Under the pieces are notes generated by a model that saw nothing but the letters and a program-made list of their open reading frames with translations, was not told the DNA's origin and ran no database searches. The position numbers and the translations under genes were made by a program. DNA of 64,000 bases, taken from Paenibacillus_AA sp045062745 (lineage in GTDB: Bacteria; Bacillota; Bacilli; Paenibacillales; NBRC-103111). The DNA is taken from positions 82,115 to 146,114 of the forward strand of contig NZ_JBJGED010000021.1 in NCBI RefSeq assembly GCF_045062745.1. Direction: 5' to 3'. Of the stretch, positions 20,302-27,267 are shown in pieces (positions within the stretch are counted from its first letter, which is position 1; every line of letters begins with the position of its first letter).

Positions 20302-21567
20302 ATGGCAAAGATTTCAGTGGCCATCGCAGGAGCTGGATTAAGCGGCTTATGCTTGGCCCATTCGTTACTTCGTACCGGGTTCGATGTGCAAGTTTATGAA
20401 CGTGATCCAGCTCCGCATGCCCGTCGCCAGGGATATCGGATCACTGTTGACGGGTATGGCCTTGCCGCCCTTCAGCGATGCCTGCCGCCACATTTATTTA
20501 AGCTGTTTCTCGCCACCACCTCGCCTACTGACGAGACGGGTTACTTTCGGGTAACGAATCATCAGCTTGGGGAGATATTCAGACTTACTTTTAAAGGCGA
20601 TCCGAGCGGTAATGACTTGCGTACACCCCGGCAAGCAGATCGCCAAACCCTGCGTGCCATTATGCTCGAAGGGCTTCAAGATAAAGTCCATTTTGGCAAG
20701 GAGGCGGTACGTGCGGAGACAGCATCCGATGGAGCAACACTTCATTTTGCGGACGGAAGTTATATCCAAGCATCCGTCATTGTATGTGCTGATGGTGTAA
20801 ACTCAGCCCTGCGCAAGCAACTTTTGCCTGACTGTGAGCCGGAAGACACTAACAGCTGGGGGATTTATGGGCGCACACTCCTCGTTCAAAATGGACGTTC
20901 CCTGGTTCCCGATCGATTGAAAACCAGTGGAGTGTTCGCAATGGGTCCATCAAGTCGTGGATTCTTCTTTACTACCATGAGATTCCGCGAGGCTCCGCAA
21001 ACCGCTTTTTCCCGTTTTGGAGTGGATCGAATCCCTCCAATCACTGACGATTATGTGATGTGGGGCATTGTCTTGCCGAAGGAGCAATCTCCTAAGCATC
21101 AGGGTAAATGGAGTAACGAAATGTTACTACGTTTTGCGCAGGATATTACCCGAGACTTTCACCCAGTGCTGCAAAGTTTTGTGGACCGAGCCGACGTTGA
21201 TTCCACCATGGCAGTAAAATTAAAAGCCGCAAAAGAACCCTCTACGTGGCCAGTCTCCCGAGTAACGTTTATGGGAGATGCCGTACACGTCATGCCCCCC
21301 ACTGGCTCACACGGAGGTAACACAGCCTTGCGTGATGCGGCACTTCTTGCCGAAAAGCTCGAAGCAGCGGTAATCCAAGGCGAAGCTCTTGAGAAAGCGA
21401 TCGGCTCCTATCAAGAGGAGATGAGCCATTATGCTTTTCGTGAAGTTAAATCAGCAAAGGCGATGTTGAAGCGATTCACTATCAAGAATCCTATTATAGG
21501 CTGGGTCATGATGCGTGCAATACCAAGGATTCGTTCCATTACGAACAAACCACTAACATCAGAATAG
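20302..21567 (+). CDS. FAD-dependent aromatic-type monooxygenase, MarR-controlled
   Basis: 421 residues, class A flavoprotein monooxygenase of the UbiH/PHBH/TetX group. The FAD site GAGLSGLCLAHSLL is at residues 10-23, followed by the acidic end of strand 2 (VYERD). VCADGVNSALRKQL carries the DG fingerprint, and FMGDAVHVMPPTGSHGGN the second FAD motif near residue 330. These enzymes hydroxylate aromatic or polyketide compounds with NAD(P)H and oxygen; some inactivate antibiotics. Control by a MarR protein fits a detoxification or resistance role (inference). AAAAAGGAGATG gives a strong ribosome site. The coding DNA is visibly less GC-rich than both flanks, suggesting separate acquisition together with the regulator. 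Confidence 0.9.
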   Translation: MAKISVAIAGAGLSGLCLAHSLLRTGFDVQVYERDPAPHARRQGYRITVDGYGLAALQRCLPPHLFKLFLATTSPTDETGYFRVTNHQLGEIFRLTFKGDPSGNDLRTPRQADRQTLRAIMLEGLQDKVHFGKEAVRAETASDGATLHFADGSYIQASVIVCADGVNSALRKQLLPDCEPEDTNSWGIYGRTLLVQNGRSLVPDRLKTSGVFAMGPSSRGFFFTTMRFREAPQTAFSRFGVDRIPPITDDYVMWGIVLPKEQSPKHQGKWSNEMLLRFAQDITRDFHPVLQSFVDRADVDSTMAVKLKAAKEPSTWPVSRVTFMGDAVHVMPPTGSHGGNTALRDAALLAEKLEAAVIQGEALEKAIGSYQEEMSHYAFREVKSAKAMLKRFTIKNPIIGWVMMRAIPRIRSITNKPLTSE

Positions 21568-21586
21568 CTTAAAAAACAACCAGCAA

Positions 21587-21663
21587 ACAAGGTGTAAAAA
21601 GGGCACCGTACACCGCTACCCAGTTTAAATGGTTAACCTGCAAACTCCCGGCAGGCGCCTTGT
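21587..21663. other. Compact multi-hairpin intergenic element
   Basis: Within 77 bases three hairpins follow one another: GGTGTA/TACACC (21591-21596 with 21609-21614), an imperfect ACCCA/TGGTT, and CCTGC/GCAGG (21637-21641 with 21651-21655). They are bounded by ACAA/TTGT ends. It resembles a small folded RNA or the remains of a mobile-element end. It is not a tRNA: the loop sizes and the T-loop consensus are wrong. Confidence 0.35.
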
Positions 21664-21670
21664 AAGAACA

Positions 21671-21700
21671 AAAAACCTCTGAATCCTCAGAGGTCCTTGT
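21671..21700 (-). terminator. Intrinsic terminator of the ridA-to-Gfo/Idh operon
   Basis: ACCTCTGA-ATCC-TCAGAGGT (21675-21694) is a perfect hairpin; read on the minus strand it is followed by TTTTTTG. Confidence 0.82.
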
Positions 21701-21758
21701 TACTGGCCTATAGTTTATACCTGCCCGCCTGAATAACGGCATATTCGTCGTTATGTTC

Positions 21759-22838
21759 TCATCGCACTTGCGGCACGTCCAGCCATATACTGCCCTGCTC
21801 GACGGATTGCTGAGCGATTAAGCCCGGCAGCGTGTATTCCATTGCCCGGTATACGTCAATGGCCGGCCGCTTGACGCCGTTCAGGGCATCAATGAAATCC
21901 TTGAGCAAATAATATTCCGTCGTCCCGTGCCCGCCGCGAGTCGCTTCCTCCGGCGCGAACGGGTCGCTGATGCTGCACGCGATCGGCTGCGCCCCTTTCT
22001 CGTACCCCGGCTCCTCCTCCAAGTACAACCACCCTTGGTTCTGCGTCTGGCCGCGGCCATTCTCGACATGGCCCTTCGAGCCGTAAACCGAGTAGAAGTG
22101 GTGCCCTGGCTCCTTCGCCGCCACCGAGCTGCGCAGCAGCTTGATCGTCGCGCCCTTCTCCGTCTGCAGCAGCGCCACCTGCATGTCGATGCTGCCCACT
22201 CCCCCATGCGGCACGATCGTCTTCGTCTGCCCGACCCCCATCGCTCGGACGACGCGGTCCTGCATCAGATTGAGGATCGGTCCGAGCGAATGCGAGCAGT
22301 AGTGCAACGGGGGACGTTCATCGCGCCAGTAGCTCTGGCCGGTGACGGGATCGATAATCCGGGAGCGGATCGCATGCACGTATTCGCACTCTGCGTAGAA
22401 GAGTTCGCCCAACCGACCGTTCCGGACAAGGTCATTCCATTCTTTGAAAAAATGGAAGTACACCGTATTCTCCGCCATCATATAGATCCGGCCCGTCCGC
22501 TCCACCGCATCCACTATCCGGAGGCAATCGTGCACCGTGTTCGCCGCCGTCACTTCGCACAACACGTGCTTGCCGGCCTCGAGCGCAAGGATAGTATGCT
22601 CCGCATGCAGAGGCATCGGCGATCCGATCATAACGAAATCGAGATCGGCTTCCAGGAACGCCTCGTAATCGGCATAACGGGACGATTCCGGAACGCCCAG
22701 CTCCTCACCGCCCTGCTGCAGCGTATCGAGGTCCGTGTCGCACACGGCCCCGACTTCGACTTGAGGGTGATGCATGTACGCGGCCGAACGTCTCGACCCG
22801 CCCAGCCCAACCAGTCCCATCTTCCACAGTTTCGCCAT
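21759..22838 (-). CDS. Gfo/Idh/MocA-family oxidoreductase
   Basis: 359 residues. The N-terminal Rossmann motif GLVGLGGSRRSAAY (8-21) is a variant with GGSR where GxxG usually continues. The second domain holds AGKHVLCEVTAANTV (the EKP-like motif reads CEV rather than EKP, so the usual catalytic Lys is missing at that spot), then HYCSHSLGPILNLM with a His pair. The family oxidises or epimerises sugars, inositols and related polyols using NAD(P). The altered EKP motif makes normal hydride transfer less certain. Last gene of the minus-strand unit ridA-SDR-M20-ROK-this gene, 41 bases after the ROK gene and followed by a terminator. Confidence 0.85.
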   Translation of the reverse strand: MAKLWKMGLVGLGGSRRSAAYMHHPQVEVGAVCDTDLDTLQQGGEELGVPESSRYADYEAFLEADLDFVMIGSPMPLHAEHTILALEAGKHVLCEVTAANTVHDCLRIVDAVERTGRIYMMAENTVYFHFFKEWNDLVRNGRLGELFYAECEYVHAIRSRIIDPVTGQSYWRDERPPLHYCSHSLGPILNLMQDRVVRAMGVGQTKTIVPHGGVGSIDMQVALLQTEKGATIKLLRSSVAAKEPGHHFYSVYGSKGHVENGRGQTQNQGWLYLEEEPGYEKGAQPIACSISDPFAPEEATRGGHGTTEYYLLKDFIDALNGVKRPAIDVYRAMEYTLPGLIAQQSVEQGSIWLDVPQVR

Positions 22839-22879
22839 GAAGATCCCTCCCGAGCTCCAATAGCTTCATCGTTTTCACG

Positions 22880-24004
22880 CTAGATGCCGTGCTGTTTGAT
22901 GCTGATTTTTTGCTGCAAGCTCTGAATCGCCTTGGCGATGCCGCCGATCAGCTCGGAATCCTCACTGTAGTGCGCGGTTTCGAGTTCGATCGCCCGGCCT
23001 GTCAAATCCTTCAGCAAGGTACGGATCTGAGGCAGGAACAAGTCTTGAACTTGCAGGATCGTGCCGCCGATAATGAGCCGTTCCGGATCGAATAAGCTGA
23101 CGATATTCGCCAGCATCACGGCAAGCTTCGTCTGATCCTCCCGGACGAGTGCAAGCGCCGCCTCGCTGCCGGCCTGTGCCGCGCGCAGCACGCCCTCGTT
23201 CCCGAGCGCGCCCAGCCACCGCTCCAGATAGCCGCCCTCCGGGTGGTACCCGCCCGAGAGCTGCCGCGGCGCATCGATCAGCATATCGCCTATCTCACCC
23301 GCCGCGAAGCGGGCACCCCGGAACACTTGCCCTTCGATCATCATCCCCATGCCGATCATCGCTCCCAGCGTGACGAACGCCAAGCTATACGGCTGCCGGT
23401 CGAGCACACTCGCTTCGCCCAGAACGCCCATGTACACGTCGTTATCGATGAAGACGGGCGCCCGAAGCCTCTGTTCCAGCTGCTCCTTAAATGTGGTCCC
23501 TTTAACGAACGGGAAAAACCGAGCGTACAGGATGTCCCCCTGCTGCGGGTTGACGATCCCGGAGAACGCCACCCCAACAGCCGATAGATCGTTCGCGGTC
23601 AGCTTGGCCGTCCCAAGCAGCTCGTGCGCCTGCGACACAATCTCATCCAGCAGCGAATCCAAGCTGTCCGGCGCAGGGATTGCCCCCCGCTTCAGCACAT
23701 CGCCCAAGTTGTTCGCCAGCGCAATCCTGATCGTCGGGTAAGCGACGTGCACGCCGATCACATAAGCGCCCTTGGAGTTGATCTGCAGATAGATCGGCTT
23801 CTTCCCTCCGCTCGACGGCCCGACGCCGATCTCGACCAGCACCTGCTCGGCCAGCAGCTCCGACACCAGCTTCGACACGGTCGGTCGGCTCATATGCAGA
23901 CGCTTGGCCAGCTCGGCACGCGATAACGGGCCGTCCCGGCGAACCATGTCCACGATACTGCCGGTATTGATTTTTTTCAACAGCTCCGGTTTCCCAGATA
24001 ACAT
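22880..24004 (-). CDS. ROK-family transcriptional regulator (XylR/NagC type)
   Basis: 374 residues: N-terminal winged helix (about 1-70) with GPLSRAELAKRLHMSRPTVS and a SGGKKPIYL linker, then a ROK sugar-kinase-like fold. The fold is marked by VIGVHVAYPTIRIALAN, GVAFSGIVN, PVFIDNDVYMGVLGEA and FAAGEIGDMLID. The normal zinc site of ROK proteins, a CxCGxxGC cluster after the conserved His, is replaced here by GGYHPEGGYLERWLG without any cysteine, so the zinc site is lost. It sits inside the operon it probably controls. The ligand should be a sugar-like effector, unknown. Confidence 0.87.
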   Translation of the reverse strand: MLSGKPELLKKINTGSIVDMVRRDGPLSRAELAKRLHMSRPTVSKLVSELLAEQVLVEIGVGPSSGGKKPIYLQINSKGAYVIGVHVAYPTIRIALANNLGDVLKRGAIPAPDSLDSLLDEIVSQAHELLGTAKLTANDLSAVGVAFSGIVNPQQGDILYARFFPFVKGTTFKEQLEQRLRAPVFIDNDVYMGVLGEASVLDRQPYSLAFVTLGAMIGMGMMIEGQVFRGARFAAGEIGDMLIDAPRQLSGGYHPEGGYLERWLGALGNEGVLRAAQAGSEAALALVREDQTKLAVMLANIVSLFDPERLIIGGTILQVQDLFLPQIRTLLKDLTGRAIELETAHYSEDSELIGGIAKAIQSLQQKISIKQHGI

Positions 24005-24067
24005 CGACTAATCCTTCCTTCTTGCCTAACATCATTCTTTCTCGACCGGCATCGGTTTCGAAGGGCT

Positions 24068-25363
24068 TCAGCCGTTGGCCGGCTTCGTCTCCCCGCACCA
24101 CTGCAGGATCGTCTCGATATACGCCCGGGCGAGCTTCAGCAAGCTATCCACGTCCACGAACTCATCGGACGCATGCGCATTCTCCCCGACCGGGCCGCAA
24201 ATTACAGCAGGCGTAGGCGAATATTCGTTGAACATAAAGGCGTCGCAAGCGAACGGCGACATCTCCGCCTGCAGGGGCGGATGTCCCTCTTCCGAGAGTG
24301 CGCCCGCCAATACGCCGGCCAGCCCGGTATCGGCCACCGTGCCCGGGATGAACCGCGTCACTTGCTCCCACTCGACCCGGTACGGCCTCATGCCCGGCTC
24401 GGCGCACAACGCTCGAATCCGCGCGGCGAACGTCGCCTCGAGCTCCTCCAGCGTCTGGCCGGGATAGCATTCGAGCCACAACTCCAGCATGCAGCTCTCG
24501 GGAATACCGTCCGAGGCGCCAGGGTCGAAATGCCCGGCCCGGATCAAGGACAGCACTACGTTCGGCTTCGTACCCGGGACGGGACCGGGGGTCCCGGCAG
24601 GCGCATCGCCCAGCTCCGTGTGGTAACGCTCGATCTCGGTCACGATGCGGGCAATGCCGTAGATCGGGTTGCACAGCTCTTCCCCGCCGAACCCCATGCC
24701 GCCCTTGCCGTGCACGGTAATACGCCAAGTGACGCCGCCCAGATGGGAGGTGCACACTCGCAGATTCGTCGGCTCCGGGATGATGGCGGCATCGGCGTGA
24801 TGGCCGCGCAGCCGGCCGGCGAGCGTCCCGTTCGCCCCGCCCATCTCTTCGTCGACGACGCTCTCGAAGGCGAGATCCCCCTTCAACTGCACGTCGTGCT
24901 GCTGCAAGTAATAGAAAGCGAGCAAGGCCGCCGCCATCCCGCCCTTCATATCGTTGGACCCTCGGCCATATAGCCGGTTGCCGGTTATAGTAGGCTGATA
25001 GGGCGGATATTGGCCGGCATGGCTGCCGATTACGACGTCGGCATGGCCGGAGAACAAGAGCGATCGGCCGCCGCCGCTCCCCGGCTTATGCGCCCATAGA
25101 TTCGGCCGATCGGTATAATCGCGGCCGGGCCAGTAGGCGGGATGCTCGCGCAATCCCTCCACTTCGTCCAGCTCGTACAAGTCCACTTGAAATCCCAGCG
25201 CCTCCAGCTCCTGGCGGAACAAATGCTGAACGTCCCGCTCGAGGCCGTGAGGAGGGCGATTCTCGCTCGGGATGGCGATTAGCCGGCTGCATAGGCCGAC
25301 CAGCCAGTCGCGATGCTGCTCCATCCATTGATCGATTGAGGCAGTTGTGTCCAATTCGTCCAC
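24068..25363 (-). CDS. M20-family deacylase (ArgE/DapE type)
   Basis: 431 residues from GTG 25363; no good ribosome site is seen, so a start a few codons later (an ATG at residue 14) is possible. Metal-binding motifs: LLFSGHADVV, YGRGSNDMKGGMAAALLA with the metal-bridging Asp, and VVDEEMGGANG with the catalytic Glu. Then the dimerisation-domain HGKGGMGFGGEE and the late GENAHASDEFVDVD holding the last metal His. Such enzymes cut N-acyl groups from amino acids or peptides. With RidA (clears reactive enamines/imines) and an SDR before it, the operon looks built for an amino- or acyl-amino-bearing compound (inference). Cytoplasmic. Confidence 0.88.
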   Translation of the reverse strand: MDELDTTASIDQWMEQHRDWLVGLCSRLIAIPSENRPPHGLERDVQHLFRQELEALGFQVDLYELDEVEGLREHPAYWPGRDYTDRPNLWAHKPGSGGGRSLLFSGHADVVIGSHAGQYPPYQPTITGNRLYGRGSNDMKGGMAAALLAFYYLQQHDVQLKGDLAFESVVDEEMGGANGTLAGRLRGHHADAAIIPEPTNLRVCTSHLGGVTWRITVHGKGGMGFGGEELCNPIYGIARIVTEIERYHTELGDAPAGTPGPVPGTKPNVVLSLIRAGHFDPGASDGIPESCMLELWLECYPGQTLEELEATFAARIRALCAEPGMRPYRVEWEQVTRFIPGTVADTGLAGVLAGALSEEGHPPLQAEMSPFACDAFMFNEYSPTPAVICGPVGENAHASDEFVDVDSLLKLARAYIETILQWCGETKPANG

Positions 25364-25472
25364 TCCAGTGCCAGTTAAAGTAAGGAATCGGATCCTGATC
25401 CCACCCTAATGATTCCTTTGTAACCTTTACTACCTAAGTCAAATCTACAACGCCCAATGCGATTCGTCAATC

Positions 25473-26234
25473 TTAAAAGGCGAGCTGGCCCCCATCGACT
25501 ACGATCGATTCCCCGGTGATAAACGACGCGTCTTCCGAAGCGAGGAAAGCGAACACCCCCGAGATGTCCGTCACGCGGCCTCTCCGGTTGAGCGGGATTT
25601 TGTCTCGGACATACGCCAGTACCTTCTCCTCATCGTCGATCGCTTCCGACATCGGAGTTTGGATATACCCGGGGCATACCGCGTTCACCCGGATGTTGTG
25701 AATGCCGAGCTCGATCGCCATCGTCTTCGTCAGCAGCACGACCCCGCCCTTGGAGGCATTGTAGTGCGCATAGTTCGCTTCCCCGACGAGGCCGTTCGTG
25801 GAGGCCATGTTCAGGATGACCCCGCCCTCGTTCTGAGCGATCATCTGGCGGGCCGTGCGCTGCGCGACGTGAAACATGCCGTTCAGATTGACGTCGATGA
25901 TTTTGCACCAGTTCGCTTCTTTGATGTCCACGAACGGCTCTTCCCAGGCGATGCCCGCGTTGTTCACGACGATATCGATCCTGCCGAGGGCGGATACGGT
26001 CCGGTCGATCGCCTCCTGCACCTGCTCGGCGTCCGAGACGTCTACTTGGATGGCGATCACCGTAGCCCCCCGGCTCAGCAACTCCGACTCTGTCTGCTTC
26101 AAATCGTTCAGCTCGTTCGAGAGCAGCGCCACTTTAGCCCCTTCGGCGGCAAAACGCTCCGCCGTCGCTTTCCCGATGCCGCGCCCGGCTCCGGTGATCA
26201 AGGCTACTTGACCTGCGAATCGCTGTATATTCAT
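25473..26234 (-). CDS. SDR-family oxidoreductase (FabG-like)
   Basis: 253 residues from ATG 26234, chosen because GAAAGGAGCG precedes it; the frame to 26324 runs into the ridA gene. TGAGRGIG at 14-21, NNAGIAW, catalytic Ser in LNMASTNG, YNASK for Tyr/Lys and ITGESIVVDGGQLAF at the end. Typical of FabG-like dehydrogenases acting on alcohols, sugars or hydroxy acids. Fourteen bases after ridA and 109 bases before the M20 deacylase start, so probably in one transcript. The partner RidA hints that its product or substrate may exist as an enamine/imine (inference). Confidence 0.86.
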   Translation of the reverse strand: MNIQRFAGQVALITGAGRGIGKATAERFAAEGAKVALLSNELNDLKQTESELLSRGATVIAIQVDVSDAEQVQEAIDRTVSALGRIDIVVNNAGIAWEEPFVDIKEANWCKIIDVNLNGMFHVAQRTARQMIAQNEGGVILNMASTNGLVGEANYAHYNASKGGVVLLTKTMAIELGIHNIRVNAVCPGYIQTPMSEAIDDEEKVLAYVRDKIPLNRRGRVTDISGVFAFLASEDASFITGESIVVDGGQLAF

Positions 26235-26248
26235 CTCAATCGCTCCTT

Positions 26249-26638
26249 TCACTCGTTTGGATTGGGCAGGCTGGCAATGGCGTCGATCTCCACCAGAATA
26301 TGGTCCAACCCGGCTTCGACACATGTCCGGGCCGGCATCGGCGCTTGGAAGTAGCGCTTGTACACTTCATTGAATCGGCCGAACAAGCCCATATCCGCCA
26401 AGAATACGTTCACTTGCACCACCTCGTCCATTGAGGTTCCCGCTGCTTCCAGAATGAGCTCGATGTTCCGGAGCGTCAGATCGGCCTGCTCCTCGATCGT
26501 GTCCCCGACGATGCGGCCGGTTCCGGCCTCAAGAGGGCCTTGTCCGGACACGAAGACGAACCCGTTCGACACGATCGCTTGCGAATACGGACCGTCCCCG
26601 GCAGACGCGAGCGGCGCGAACACGCTTTTTCTAGGCAT
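26249..26638 (-). CDS. RidA/YjgF-family enamine/imine deaminase
   Basis: 129 residues, normal RidA length. Signature features: PYSQAIVSNGFVFVSGQGPL, DLTLRNIELILEAAG, VNVFLADMGLFGRFNEVYKRYF, and the catalytic Arg in MPARTCVEAGL together with the final Glu in VEIDAIAS. RidA hydrolyses reactive 2-aminoacrylate-type intermediates, protecting PLP enzymes; operon-borne members often serve one catabolic pathway. GGAGAGGTGGAG precedes ATG 26638. First gene of the five-gene minus-strand unit. Confidence 0.93.
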   Translation of the reverse strand: MPRKSVFAPLASAGDGPYSQAIVSNGFVFVSGQGPLEAGTGRIVGDTIEEQADLTLRNIELILEAAGTSMDEVVQVNVFLADMGLFGRFNEVYKRYFQAPMPARTCVEAGLDHILVEIDAIASLPNPNE

Positions 26639-26846
26639 AGCTCCACCTCTCCTTTCGAAATATTAAACGCAATTGCAATATATTGAACGAATTACGCTTT
26701 CAATATATCACCGTCGTTCTTGCACCGTCAATGTGCCCCCAATCCCAGAGCCAAAAAAATCGTCACTCCCCGACATTCGCCCAAATCCACTAGGCCCTTC
26801 TCACATAGGATGGATGGAACCAGACTCTGTATAAGGGGAATCGCTC

Positions 26847-27230
26847 ATGTACAATCCATTCTCGGCTTCAACACCCGGCGGTGGGGGCAACCTGATCCAA
26901 AGCAAAGCGCAAGCGCTCATCGGCCGGCCTGCCGGCATCGCCCTCCGCGACGGGACCGGCGTCTCCGGCGTCATTTGTAGCGTCCATGGCGGAGAGGTGT
27001 ATGTGCTGCAATATTTATATCAAACCCAGTTCGCTACGTTCCACTACCCGTTCAACCAGATCCGGGACATTCATCCCTTCCCGAACTGCCAGTCTTCCGG
27101 GCCCTATCCGGACGGTCCTATGCGTATCGCCTCGACCAATCCCGAGAGCAGGATTGGTTTTTTTGTTGTCCCCTTGAATCCGGTCTATCTGAACCCGATG
27201 TCCCGTGATATAATGACTACGTTTACATAA
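26847..27230 (+). CDS. Small hypothetical protein with C-terminal read-through extension
   Basis: 127 residues from ATG 26847 (weak AAGGGGAATC ribosome site). The first 75 residues look genuine: an N-terminal YNPFSASTPGGGGNLIQSKA, then RPAGIALRDGTGVSGVIC and GGEVYVLQYLYQTQFATFHY, suggesting a small beta-barrel of the kind seen as short uncharacterised proteins in spore-forming Bacilli. The last 35-40 residues are encoded across a perfect intrinsic terminator and the next gene's promoter, so the true stop was probably lost by mutation or frame change near 27100-27130. Function unknown. Confidence 0.6.
   Translation: MYNPFSASTPGGGGNLIQSKAQALIGRPAGIALRDGTGVSGVICSVHGGEVYVLQYLYQTQFATFHYPFNQIRDIHPFPNCQSSGPYPDGPMRIASTNPESRIGFFVVPLNPVYLNPMSRDIMTTFT
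27136..27164 (+). terminator. Intrinsic terminator lying inside the preceding reading frame
   Basis: CCAATCC (27136-27142) pairs with GGATTGG (27151-27157), followed by seven T. Canonical shape. Confidence 0.85.
27206..27214 (+). promoter_or_regulatory. Extended -10 promoter of the LTA-synthase-like gene
   Basis: TGATATAAT is a perfect TGnTATAAT element 53 bases before the ATG; the -35 is poor, as is usual with extended -10 promoters. Confidence 0.6.
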
Positions 27231-27267
27231 ATTTAACAAATCTACATTTTCAGAGAGAGAGCGATAC

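Noticed and set aside
21587..21663. Possible tRNA from the cloverleaf-like hairpins
   Set aside because: Outer stem is only four pairs, the third loop is nine bases without TTCGA-type consensus, and no anticodon arm of the right size exists.
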